DNA of 9,142 bases from CAZVAR01 sp964625225. Lineage in GTDB: Bacteria; Pseudomonadota; Alphaproteobacteria; JAJUGE01. How positions within the stretch are numbered: the stretch's first letter is position 1; every line of letters begins with the position of its first letter. The stretch is from the NCBI GenBank assembly GCA_964625225.1, contig CAZVAR010000143.1, positions 1-9,142 on the forward strand, given 5' to 3'. This document shows, one piece after another, positions 1-5,235 of this stretch. The notes beneath the pieces are model-generated. The model was given only the letters and a program-made list of their open reading frames with translations. It did not search any database and was not told the DNA's origin. Both the position numbers and the translations under genes were made by a program.

Positions 1-155
1 TCGCGACGCACATTCTCGCGTTCGAGGGTGACAGCCAGGTTGTCTGGTTCGAGGGCAATTACGCCGATTACGAGGCCGATCGCCGCCGCCGGCTAGGCGC
101 TGCCGCCGACCAGCCGCACCGCATCAAGTACAAGCCGCTCGCCCGAGGGCAGTGA
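1..155 (+). CDS. ettA: Energy-dependent translational throttle protein EttA (ABC-F ATPase), C-terminal end, partial
   Basis: Only the last 50 residues are present, read from base 3 to the TGA at 153-155. They include the stretches THILAFEGDSQVVWFEGNY, YEADRRRRLGA and a final PHRIKYKPL. In EttA-type ABC-F proteins the region after the second ATPase domain carries the same order: a switch-region THIL, a beta hairpin ending in FFEGN or WFEGN, a YE..K/RRLGA helix and an RIKYK tail. EttA is a cytosolic soluble ABC-F protein that binds the ribosomal E site and gates entry into the elongation cycle according to the ATP/ADP ratio. The Walker motifs lie outside the window and cannot be checked. The gene converges on mlaC, with about 67 bp of hairpin-rich sequence between them. 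Another ABC-F member is the main alternative, but the RIKYK ending favours EttA. Confidence 0.85.
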   Translation, partial: ATHILAFEGDSQVVWFEGNYADYEADRRRRLGAAADQPHRIKYKPLARGQ

Positions 156-168
156 TTCGCGCCGCTTT

Positions 169-192
169 CCCTCCCCCCCTCACGGGGGAGGG
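169..192. terminator. G/C-rich inverted repeat after ettA, possible terminator or REP-like palindrome
   Basis: CCCTCCCCC at 169-177 pairs perfectly with GGGGGAGGG at 184-192 around a 6-base loop. It begins 13 bases after the ettA stop. No run of T follows on either strand, so it is not a textbook intrinsic terminator. Its position between two converging genes suits transcription termination or 3'-end protection in both directions. The sequence also resembles the short C/G-rich palindromes scattered through many alphaproteobacterial intergenic regions. Confidence 0.5.
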
Positions 193-195
193 CGA

Positions 196-220
196 CCGCC
201 CGGGGCCTTGCCTCGGGCGG
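196..220. terminator. Second inverted repeat at the ettA/mlaC convergent junction
   Basis: CCGCCCGGGG at 196-205 pairs with CCTCGGGCGG at 211-220 around a CCTTG loop; the only imperfection is one G:T pair. It lies just downstream of the mlaC stop codon on the minus strand and after the 169-192 hairpin on the plus strand. No T-tract follows. It probably works with the neighbouring hairpin as a bidirectional terminator. Confidence 0.5.
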
Positions 221-222
221 AT

Positions 223-834
223 TCAGCTCCTCGTCTTCTGCCGCAGAAGCTCCAGCAGCCCTTGAACGCGGCCACCCTTCTGGCGGATCACCGAGGCGAA
301 CTCGGAGCGCTGGGTGATGATCATGCTGATCCCTTCGACCACCAGGTCGGTGATGAGGAACCGGCCCTGGTCGCGCTCGACACGCCAGTCCAGGGCGACC
401 GGCGGCGCTTCCGGGCGCATCAGTACGGAGCGGACGATCGTCTGCCCCTGTTCGTCGCGGACGCTTTCGACCCGCAGGGTGACGTTCTCGAAGTCCGCGA
501 ATCGGGCCGCATAAAGCTGGACGAGATAGTCCTCGAGCAGTTCCACGAACTCCGCACGCTCCGCCTGCGAGGCCTGGTTCCAGTAGCGGCCCAGCACCAG
601 CCGCGCGATCTGGTTCAGGTCGAAGCCCTCGTGCAGAAGCTTGCGGAACTGCTGCTCGCGCTCGGCCGGAGGAATTTCCGCGCGGGTCAGCACCGGAATG
701 GCACGCTGTGCGAGGCTGGACACGAAGGTAGCCGCATCCGCCGCCTGCGCATCGGCCGAGCCGAGCGATCCGCCGAGAAGCGGGACCGCGAGCAGGAGGG
801 CCAGGGCGAGCCGTTTAAGTCTCGAAAGCATCAT
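223..834 (-). CDS. mlaC: MlaC-family periplasmic phospholipid-binding protein (Tol/Ttg2D type)
   Basis: The 203-residue protein starts with a Sec signal peptide: two Met, basic SRLKR, a Leu/Ala-rich core to about residue 21, and a likely cut after ADAQA near residue 31. The mature part has the features of the MlaC/Ttg2D family: an early FVSSLAQRAIPVL helix, FRKLLHEGFDLNQIARLVLGRYW near residues 63-85, a helix of the type EFVELLEDYLVQLYA, and the closing strands VALDWRVE, FLITDLVVEGISM and a QRSEFASVI helix. Length is usual for the family. MlaC carries phospholipids across the periplasm between the MlaA-OmpC complex and the inner-membrane MlaFEDB transporter. Its ATG overlaps the mlaA stop as ATGA, so the two are co-transcribed and probably translationally coupled. 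A second ATG directly follows (831-829), and GGATCGGA just upstream is a weak ribosome site serving either. No mlaFED genes are in the window. Confidence 0.88.
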   Translation of the reverse strand: MMLSRLKRLALALLLAVPLLGGSLGSADAQAADAATFVSSLAQRAIPVLTRAEIPPAEREQQFRKLLHEGFDLNQIARLVLGRYWNQASQAERAEFVELLEDYLVQLYAARFADFENVTLRVESVRDEQGQTIVRSVLMRPEAPPVALDWRVERDQGRFLITDLVVEGISMIITQRSEFASVIRQKGGRVQGLLELLRQKTRS

Positions 835-1937
835 TCCGATCCGATTCTGCTGCCGGAGCCGGAGCGAGCTTCCGGTACCGACCGAAGCGCCCGTTCGTAG
901 GCACGCTGAGCCTCTTCGAATGCGCGCACCGCCTCGTCGTAGGATGAACCCTCGGCCGGCGGTGATGGTTCACCATCCCCCGCGCCGGCCGCAACCGGGC
1001 GCGAATCCGGAAACTGAAGCTGGGCAATGCTCGTCTCCGGGACCGCCGGACCGGCCGTCGCCGGCGGGGGTGGCGCCTCCTCCTCGGGGGCCGCGCTCGC
1101 CGTCTCGATCTCCGGATCGGTTTGCGGGAAGTCGTCCGTCTGCGAGACCAGGGTATCCCCGGTCGTGGTCTCGCCGCCATTCCGGATGTCGTTGGCACGG
1201 CGCTGCTGGTAGAGGCTGCGCGCCGTCGCGTAGAAATCCAGGGAGCGCTCGCGCAGGCTGTCGATCGTACCGAGATGCCGGTACCGCATATCCACGGCAT
1301 CGATCCCCTGCTCGACCAGCAGCGCTGTCTCGAGGTCGGCGGCGTCGGCCACGAGCTTGACCGGATCGGTGAAGGTCCCGATCCCCGTACCGATCGCATC
1401 GCGGAAGTTGGACGGTCCCAGCAGCGGCAGCACGAGATATGGCCCGTCCTCCATGCCCCAGACCGCCAGCGTCTGACCGAAATCCTCCTTCTGGTATGGC
1501 AGGCCAAGGCCGGTCGCCGGGTCGAACAGGCCGCCGATTCCCAGCACGGTGTTGACCAGGAACCGGCTGAGCGTGGTGCCCGCGCGGTCCAGCTCGCCCT
1601 GCGCCAGCTCGTTCAGCAGCGTGAAGGGCAGCTTCAGATGGTTGACGAAATTGCGGATGACGAGTTTGCCGGGCTCCGGCACGATCTCGCGGTAGGCGAC
1701 CGCGGCCGGCCGCAGCAGGAACGTGTCGACCGCTAAATTGGCGGCGAAGATCTGGCGGTTGAGCCCTTCGAGCGGATCGACGTCCTCTGTCTCGACCAGG
1801 TCGTAATCCGCCTCGGCGGTCCCGCCGATGTTGGCGCAGCCGCCGATCGTGGCAAACAGAGCCAGCGCGGCGGCGAATCGGCCGCACTGTGCCAGCCACC
1901 CACTCCCGACCCCCCCGGGAACGATCACGGACGACAT
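831..1937 (-). CDS. mlaA: MlaA (VacJ) family outer-membrane lipoprotein with a long C-terminal tail
   Basis: The chosen ATG at 1937 gives 368 residues with a lipoprotein signal: a hydrophobic AAALALFA core, then lipobox TIGGC with Cys34 as the lipidated residue. The reading frame stays open upstream to 2102, but that 55-residue extension would bury the signal peptide, so it is rejected. The site upstream of 1937 has only a weak Shine-Dalgarno. The body shows MlaA hallmarks: DPLEGLNRQIF near residue 54, LLRPAAVAYREIVP, a VIRNFVNHLKLP..LLNELAQG block, TLSRFLVNTVLGIGGLFDPA near 121-141, EDFGQTLAVWG and GPYLVLPLLGPSNFRD. MlaA sits in the outer membrane and removes mislocalised phospholipids from its outer leaflet, passing them to MlaC, whose gene follows directly. 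Unusually, about 115 residues follow the family domain (from about 253): a Glu/Pro-rich, probably disordered stretch and a final YDEAVRAFEEAQRAYERAL helix at about 333-351. E. coli MlaA is about 250 residues and lacks such a tail. Confidence 0.9.
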   Translation of the reverse strand: MSSVIVPGGVGSGWLAQCGRFAAALALFATIGGCANIGGTAEADYDLVETEDVDPLEGLNRQIFAANLAVDTFLLRPAAVAYREIVPEPGKLVIRNFVNHLKLPFTLLNELAQGELDRAGTTLSRFLVNTVLGIGGLFDPATGLGLPYQKEDFGQTLAVWGMEDGPYLVLPLLGPSNFRDAIGTGIGTFTDPVKLVADAADLETALLVEQGIDAVDMRYRHLGTIDSLRERSLDFYATARSLYQQRRANDIRNGGETTTGDTLVSQTDDFPQTDPEIETASAAPEEEAPPPPATAGPAVPETSIAQLQFPDSRPVAAGAGDGEPSPPAEGSSYDEAVRAFEEAQRAYERALRSVPEARSGSGSRIGSE

Positions 1938-2207
1938 ATTCAAGGCATAGGCCCCAAGCTCACGTGTATGCCGCTGATCGGGTGGACCCGAGCGTTTCCG
2001 GGCGAACAACGCCGGTGCCGGCAACAACGCGGATTGATTGAAGAACGACACCCCCTCCCCATCGGTCCTAGAACGTCCGATCGGGAGAGGGTCAGCTACC
2101 ATAAGGTAAAAAGAAACGCTAGGTCCGACCGTGACGTCCGGTGAGCATGGTCACACTCTTAGGCGATAGCATCAAGGGCTTAGGCGGTGCAGATTTGCCG
2201 GGTGCAT
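1938..2207. other. Intergenic region between divergent mlaA and the sahR-like gene
   Basis: Together with the operator described separately, this belongs to a 332-bp gene-free stretch. It should hold the mlaA promoter on the minus strand. The most AT-rich part is around 2100-2118 (ATAAGGTAAAAAGAAA on the plus strand), a plausible place for minus-strand promoter elements, but I cannot pick confident -35/-10 boxes. An imperfect inverted repeat at 2053-2091 lies in what would be the mlaA leader. I see no ORF with a convincing start, no tRNA and no riboswitch that I recognise. Confidence 0.5.
2053..2091. repeat. Imperfect inverted repeat in the mlaA leader region
   Basis: The left arm CCCTCCCCATCGG (2053-2065) faces CCGATCGGGAGAGGG (2077-2091). 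The inner five pairs (ATCGG with CCGAT) are perfect, and the outer C/G-rich part pairs with small bulges. The outer arms share the CCCTCCCC/GGGAGGG theme of the palindrome at 169-192, so the two may be copies of one dispersed intergenic element. On the minus strand it lies 116 bases or more upstream of the mlaA start and could fold in the transcript leader if transcription starts upstream of it. Confidence 0.45.
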
Positions 2208-2223
2208 ATAACGATATCTTTAT
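2195..2223 (+). promoter_or_regulatory. Candidate sigma-70 promoter of the sahR-metF unit
   Basis: TTGCCG at 2195-2200 is a fair -35 element. With a 17-base spacer, CTTTAT at 2218-2223 would be the -10; TATGTA at 2221-2226 is an alternative with a longer spacer. Either choice puts the GATATC palindrome between or over the promoter boxes, as expected for a repressor site. The assignment is by eye and both boxes deviate from consensus. Confidence 0.35.
2208..2223. promoter_or_regulatory. Probable SahR-type operator (16-bp near-palindrome)
   Basis: ATAACGATATCTTTAT is symmetrical about the centre of GATATC (between 2215 and 2216): seven of eight base pairs match, with only the C2212/T2219 pair failing. 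It is a conspicuous AT-rich island in a very GC-rich region and lies 46 bp upstream of the regulator's start codon. ArsR-family dimers bind AT-rich palindromes of this kind, usually at their own promoters. An A/T-flanked GATATC core agrees with what I recall of SahR sites that control SAM-cycle genes in Proteobacteria. That match is from memory and has not been computed. Confidence 0.7.
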
Positions 2224-2269
2224 GTATGGTAGGTGAACGCTGAGAGCGGCGCGGTCGGTCGAGGGTGGT

Positions 2270-3292
2270 ATGGAACAATTGCTCAACGGGTTGCGGGCGG
2301 CGGCTGAGCCGACACGGCTGCGTATCCTCGCGGTCTGTGCGCTCGGCGAGCTGAGCGTCACGGAGCTCACGCAGATCCTGTCGCAGAGCCAGCCGCGAGT
2401 CTCGCGCCATCTGAAGCTGCTGTGCGATGCCGGCCTGTTGGAGCGGCATCGTGAGGGGAACTGGATCTTCCACCGCATCGCTGCGTCCGGCGCGGGCGCG
2501 GCGCTGGCGCGCGCCCTGGTCGATCTCGTGCCCGCCGACGATCCCGATCACGCGCTGGATCTGCGGCGGCTGGAGGGGATCCGCCGGCAGCGGACCGCGG
2601 CGGCCGCGGCCTATTTCCGCGACAATGCCGGGAAGTGGGATGAGATCCGGTCGCTGCACGTCGACGACCGGGAGGTCGAGCGTCTGCTGCTGGGCCTGCT
2701 GCCGAAAGGGCCGGTCGGCGATCTGCTCGACATCGGCACCGGAACCGGCCGCATTCTCGAGCTGCTCGCGCCGCGGGTCGGCCGTGCGGTCGGCATCGAC
2801 CTTTCGCGGGAGATGCTCGCGGTCGCCCGGGACAAGCTCGGCCGGGCGTGCCTGCGCAACACCTCGGTCCGCCAGGCCGATATGTATCGACTGCCGCTCG
2901 CGCCGGAGTCGATCGACCTCGTGACGGTGCATCAGGTCCTGCACTTCGCCGACGAGCCGGGCGCGGTGATCGGTGAGGCTGCCCGCGTCTTGCGCAGCGG
3001 CGGGCGCCTCCTGATCGTCGATTTCGCGCGGCACGACCTTGAGCATCTGCGTACGGAGCACGCGCATCGCCGGCTCGGCTTCACCGAGGCCGAGGTGGCC
3101 GGCTGGTGCCGCGCCCACGGCCTGACGGTGGCGCCGGCGGTGATGCTCCGGGGCGATCCGTTGACGGTAATGATCTGGGCTGCCGACAAACCGGCCCAGC
3201 CGGCGGTCGGGCGGGGCGCTCGTGGCCGTCGCCGAGCAGCGGCCGGGGAGGCGACGACCGGCAGCCTGCGCGATCGGGAGTTGGTACCTTGA
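2270..3292 (+). CDS. sahR: SahR-like ArsR-family repressor with C-terminal SAM/SAH-binding methyltransferase fold
   Basis: The 340-residue protein has two domains. Residues 1-75 form an ArsR winged helix: EPTRLRILAVCALGELSV, TELTQILSQSQ, the recognition helix RVSRHLKLLCDAGLLE and the wing REGNWIFHRI. Residues from about 140 to 305 form a class I methyltransferase fold with the glycine loop DIGTGTG (154-160), an acidic GIDLS (D177), ADMYRLPL (203-210), a post-II HQVLHFADEP and RVLRSGGRLLIVDF (239-252). Known SahR regulators have this architecture: the methylase-related domain senses S-adenosylhomocysteine, and SAH releases the repressor from SAM-cycle gene operators. Linkage to metF and the GATATC palindrome upstream support that role. 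The ATG has GAGGG four bases upstream (2261-2265). The last 35 residues are Arg/Ala-rich and probably disordered. The alternative is a true methyltransferase with an ArsR domain, since the SAM-binding loop is intact. Confidence 0.85.
   Translation: MEQLLNGLRAAAEPTRLRILAVCALGELSVTELTQILSQSQPRVSRHLKLLCDAGLLERHREGNWIFHRIAASGAGAALARALVDLVPADDPDHALDLRRLEGIRRQRTAAAAAYFRDNAGKWDEIRSLHVDDREVERLLLGLLPKGPVGDLLDIGTGTGRILELLAPRVGRAVGIDLSREMLAVARDKLGRACLRNTSVRQADMYRLPLAPESIDLVTVHQVLHFADEPGAVIGEAARVLRSGGRLLIVDFARHDLEHLRTEHAHRRLGFTEAEVAGWCRAHGLTVAPAVMLRGDPLTVMIWAADKPAQPAVGRGARGRRRAAAGEATTGSLRDRELVP
3276..3280 (+). promoter_or_regulatory. Ribosome binding site deciding the metF TTG start
   Basis: GGGAG lies inside the 3' end of the sahR-like gene, eight bases before TTG at 3289. 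No ATG or GTG in the metF frame lies between this site and the conserved SFEFFPP motif, so the TTG is the best start. Confidence 0.65.
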
Positions 3293-4170
3293 CGAGATCC
3301 CTGCCCACGCACGCCCCTGCGGTCAGTTTCGAGTTCTTTCCGCCCAAGACGGAGGAGATGGAGCGGACTCTGTGGCAGACCATCAAGCGTCTGGAGCCGC
3401 TCGGGCCGCGCTTCGTTTCGGTGACCTACGGGGCCGGCGGCGGCACGCGCGAGCGCACGCACGCGACCGTCCGCCGCATCCGTGAGGAGACCGGCCTGGA
3501 GCCGGCCGCGCATCTGACCTGCATCGCGGCGACCCGGTCGGAGGTGGACGCGGTGGCGCGCGCCTACTGGGAAGCCGGTGTCCGCCACATCGTGGCGCTG
3601 CGGGGGGATCCGCCGCAGGGCGAATCCGGCTACGTGCCGCACCCCGATGGTTACGCCTACGCGGTCGACCTGGTCGAGGGCCTGCGCCGCATCGCCGATT
3701 TCGAGATCAGCGTTGCGGCGTATCCCGAGACGCATCCGCAGGCGCCGAGCGTCGCCTTCGAACTCGACTATCTGAAGCGGAAGATCGACGCGGGCGCGAC
3801 CCGGGCGATCACGCAGTTCTTCTTCGACACCGACGCCTTCTTCCGATTCCTGGACCGTGCCCGCGCCGCCGGCATCACGGTGCCGATCGTTCCCGGGATC
3901 CTGCCGGTCACCAATTTCGCGACCGTGTCGCGCTTCGCCCGCGCCTGCGGCGCTTCGGTTCCGGACGGGATGGCCGCGCTGTTCGACGGGCTCGACGCGG
4001 ACCCGGAGACACGGCGCATGGTGGCGGCGACGGTCGCGGTCGAGCAATGCGAGCGCATCCGGGCGCAAGGGATCGACGAGTTCCACTTCTACACACTGAA
4101 CCGGCCCGAACTGACGCGTGCGATCTGCCACATGCTCGGTATCCGGCCCGCGGCGGCTGCGGCCGCCTGA
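3289..4170 (+). CDS. metF: Methylenetetrahydrofolate reductase MetF
   Basis: This flavoenzyme reduces 5,10-methylene-THF to 5-methyl-THF, the methyl donor for methionine synthase. From the TTG it has 293 residues, the usual size for bacterial MetF (about 296 in E. coli). It is a single TIM-barrel domain. Signatures seen are SFEFFPPKT with catalytic-type Glu15, VTYGAGGGTR (45-54), AHLTCIA (74-80), IVALRGDPP with Asp107 at the flavin/folate site, AAYPETHP (143-150), TQFFFD (175-180), PGILPVTNF (202-210) and the final EFHFYTLNR (264-272). The TTG overlaps the regulator's stop codon as TTGA, and a GGGAG lies eight bases ahead, so translation is probably coupled to the sahR-like gene. Both genes would be derepressed together when SAH rises. 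The C-terminus ends in an Ala-rich run with no apparent function. No metH, metK or ahcY is in the window, so the rest of the cycle must be encoded elsewhere. Confidence 0.95.
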   Translation: MTRSLPTHAPAVSFEFFPPKTEEMERTLWQTIKRLEPLGPRFVSVTYGAGGGTRERTHATVRRIREETGLEPAAHLTCIAATRSEVDAVARAYWEAGVRHIVALRGDPPQGESGYVPHPDGYAYAVDLVEGLRRIADFEISVAAYPETHPQAPSVAFELDYLKRKIDAGATRAITQFFFDTDAFFRFLDRARAAGITVPIVPGILPVTNFATVSRFARACGASVPDGMAALFDGLDADPETRRMVAATVAVEQCERIRAQGIDEFHFYTLNRPELTRAICHMLGIRPAAAAAA

Positions 4171-4171
4171 G

Positions 4172-4200
4172 CGGATACCTCCGTAAGGAGGCGTGATCCG
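4172..4200 (+). terminator. Stem-loop directly after metF, probable transcript end
   Basis: CGGAT (4172-4176) pairs with ATCCG (4196-4200), and inside it CCTCC (4178-4182) pairs with GGAGG (4187-4191) closed by a GTAA loop, which is GNRA-type in RNA. It begins two bases after the metF TGA. No T-tract follows, so it may terminate weakly, rely on Rho, or protect the 3' end. Confidence 0.5.
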
Positions 4201-4267
4201 TTGGCGGGTGGGCGTTCAGATCCGCCTCCCATTCGCGCTCGGCGCGGGATGCGGACCCGAAGCGGTC

Positions 4268-4289
4268 GCCCCGAACCGTGAGACGGGGC
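4268..4289 (-). terminator. Short inverted repeat downstream of the outer-membrane protein gene
   Basis: GCCCCG (4268-4273) pairs perfectly with CGGGGC (4284-4289) around a 10-base loop. It lies about 60 bases past the minus-strand stop codon at 4351. There is no T-run. It could form part of the transcript end of the barrel gene, but such a short GC stem also occurs by chance in this composition. Confidence 0.25.
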
Positions 4290-4350
4290 CACGCTCCGGG
4301 ACGCGATCGGACCGCCGCTGCGTGGACGTCGGGAGCGGGTTCCGTCGGTC

Positions 4351-5058
4351 TCAGAAGCGGTACTGCACCGACAGCAGCAGGTCGTGCGAGACATAGTCGT
4401 CCGCATCGATTCGCTCGCCGGTGAGCAGGGTGCCGGTCGTGACCTCGCCCAGATTGATGAAGCGATCGGCGGCCTCGGCGGTCCAGCGCTCGGCGAAGTC
4501 CCAGTCCAGACCGAGCATCAGGCCCCAGGCGAACCGGGCCTGCGCATGGTCGCGCCGTGTCTTGGCGCCGGTGGCCAGGTCGAGGCGGGTCGTGTCCGCA
4601 TCGTGTAGCGCCGCGCCGATGGACAGGCCGGCGAACGGCGTGACGGACGAGCCGTTGCGCCATTCCAGGACGGCGTTCATCAGGAGCGAGGTCGTGGCGA
4701 TATTCGATCCGTAGTCGATGATGCCGCCCGGCCGGACGTCCCGCATGTCGAGATCGATCCGGTAGCGGTGCGCCAGCTCGAGCTCGGTCCGCAGCGGGAT
4801 CTCACGCCAGGAATACCCGACTGTCACGGCGCCGCCGCCGACGACCTCGTCCTTGCCGTATTCGAGGACCTCGGTGCCTGTGAAGCCGTCGGTGGAAATG
4901 CCGTCGAGATCGGCGATGGCGCCGATCGCCGCGAGGCCGACATACCATCCCGTTTCCGGCCCCCGTGCTCCGGCCGCCGCGGGCATGGCTGCGGCCAGCG
5001 CCAGGAGCATTGCGCCCGCCCCGAAGCGCCGCCGGACCGACTGAATCCGCCACCCCAT
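4351..5058 (-). CDS. Small outer-membrane beta-barrel protein, function unknown
   Basis: The 235-residue product begins with a Sec signal: RIQSVRRR, then hydrophobic AGAMLLALAAAM, with a likely cut after PAAAGA near residue 31. The mature part alternates polar and non-polar residues in about eight segments: WYVGLAAIGAI, VGGGAVTVGYSW, RTELELAHRYRIDL, TTSLLMNAVLEW, VTPFAGLSIGAAL, RFAWGLMLGLDW, WTAEAADRFINL and the final HDLLLSVQYRF. A C-terminal aromatic strand ending in Phe is the usual signal for the BAM assembly machinery. This size fits eight-stranded barrels of the OmpA/Opa/Omp25-like type, often called outer-membrane protein or porin-family protein. The frame is open further upstream to 5205, but the ATG at 5058 gives a proper signal peptide and has GGGAG seven bases before it. 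It diverges from the cytochrome pair. I do not recognise a specific function; no catalytic motif is visible. Confidence 0.75.
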   Translation of the reverse strand: MGWRIQSVRRRFGAGAMLLALAAAMPAAAGARGPETGWYVGLAAIGAIADLDGISTDGFTGTEVLEYGKDEVVGGGAVTVGYSWREIPLRTELELAHRYRIDLDMRDVRPGGIIDYGSNIATTSLLMNAVLEWRNGSSVTPFAGLSIGAALHDADTTRLDLATGAKTRRDHAQARFAWGLMLGLDWDFAERWTAEAADRFINLGEVTTGTLLTGERIDADDYVSHDLLLSVQYRF

Positions 5059-5065
5059 TCCGCTG

Positions 5066-5070
5066 CTCCC
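5066..5070 (-). promoter_or_regulatory. Ribosome binding site deciding the barrel-protein start
   Basis: On the minus strand GGGAG (5070 to 5066) stands seven bases before the ATG at 5058. This favours that start over upstream in-frame ATGs at 5205, 5151 and 5103, which would place a non-signal sequence in front of the signal peptide. Confidence 0.6.
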
Positions 5071-5235
5071 GTTCACGCCCGCTCCGCCTGCTTGTAGCTG
5101 CATCGACGGCCCGGCGGAAGCCGGCCGGTCGCAGACATGTGATCGGGCCATGCGGCACGCCTGCCGTCCCTGTCTGGTGACGACCCCCGGCGAGCCATGT
5201 ACCATCCCTGCCGCCTATCCGCGGGAGGAGCAAAC

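Noticed and set aside
208..900. A 230-codon plus-strand frame antisense to mlaC
   Set aside because: There is no ribosome site or motif, and it mirrors a well-supported mlaC gene with a signal peptide and family signatures.
1938..2102. N-terminal extension of MlaA by 55 residues from an upstream ATG at 2102
   Set aside because: It would put a non-hydrophobic segment ahead of the lipoprotein signal and lipobox Cys, and the segment runs through the 2053-2091 inverted repeat.
2224..2269. SAM or SAH riboswitch in the leader of the sahR-metF unit
   Set aside because: The leader is short and I could not find the conserved stems of these riboswitches. A protein operator explains the region better, though a covariance-model scan was not possible.
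2932..4131. A 399-codon minus-strand frame across the sahR-like and metF genes
   Set aside because: It is antisense to two clearly identified genes, has low-complexity Arg/Gly/Asp composition and no domain signature.
5059..5205. Longer version of the outer-membrane protein starting at 5205
   Set aside because: The extra 49 residues are not signal-like, and the ATG at 5058 has a good ribosome site followed directly by a proper signal peptide.
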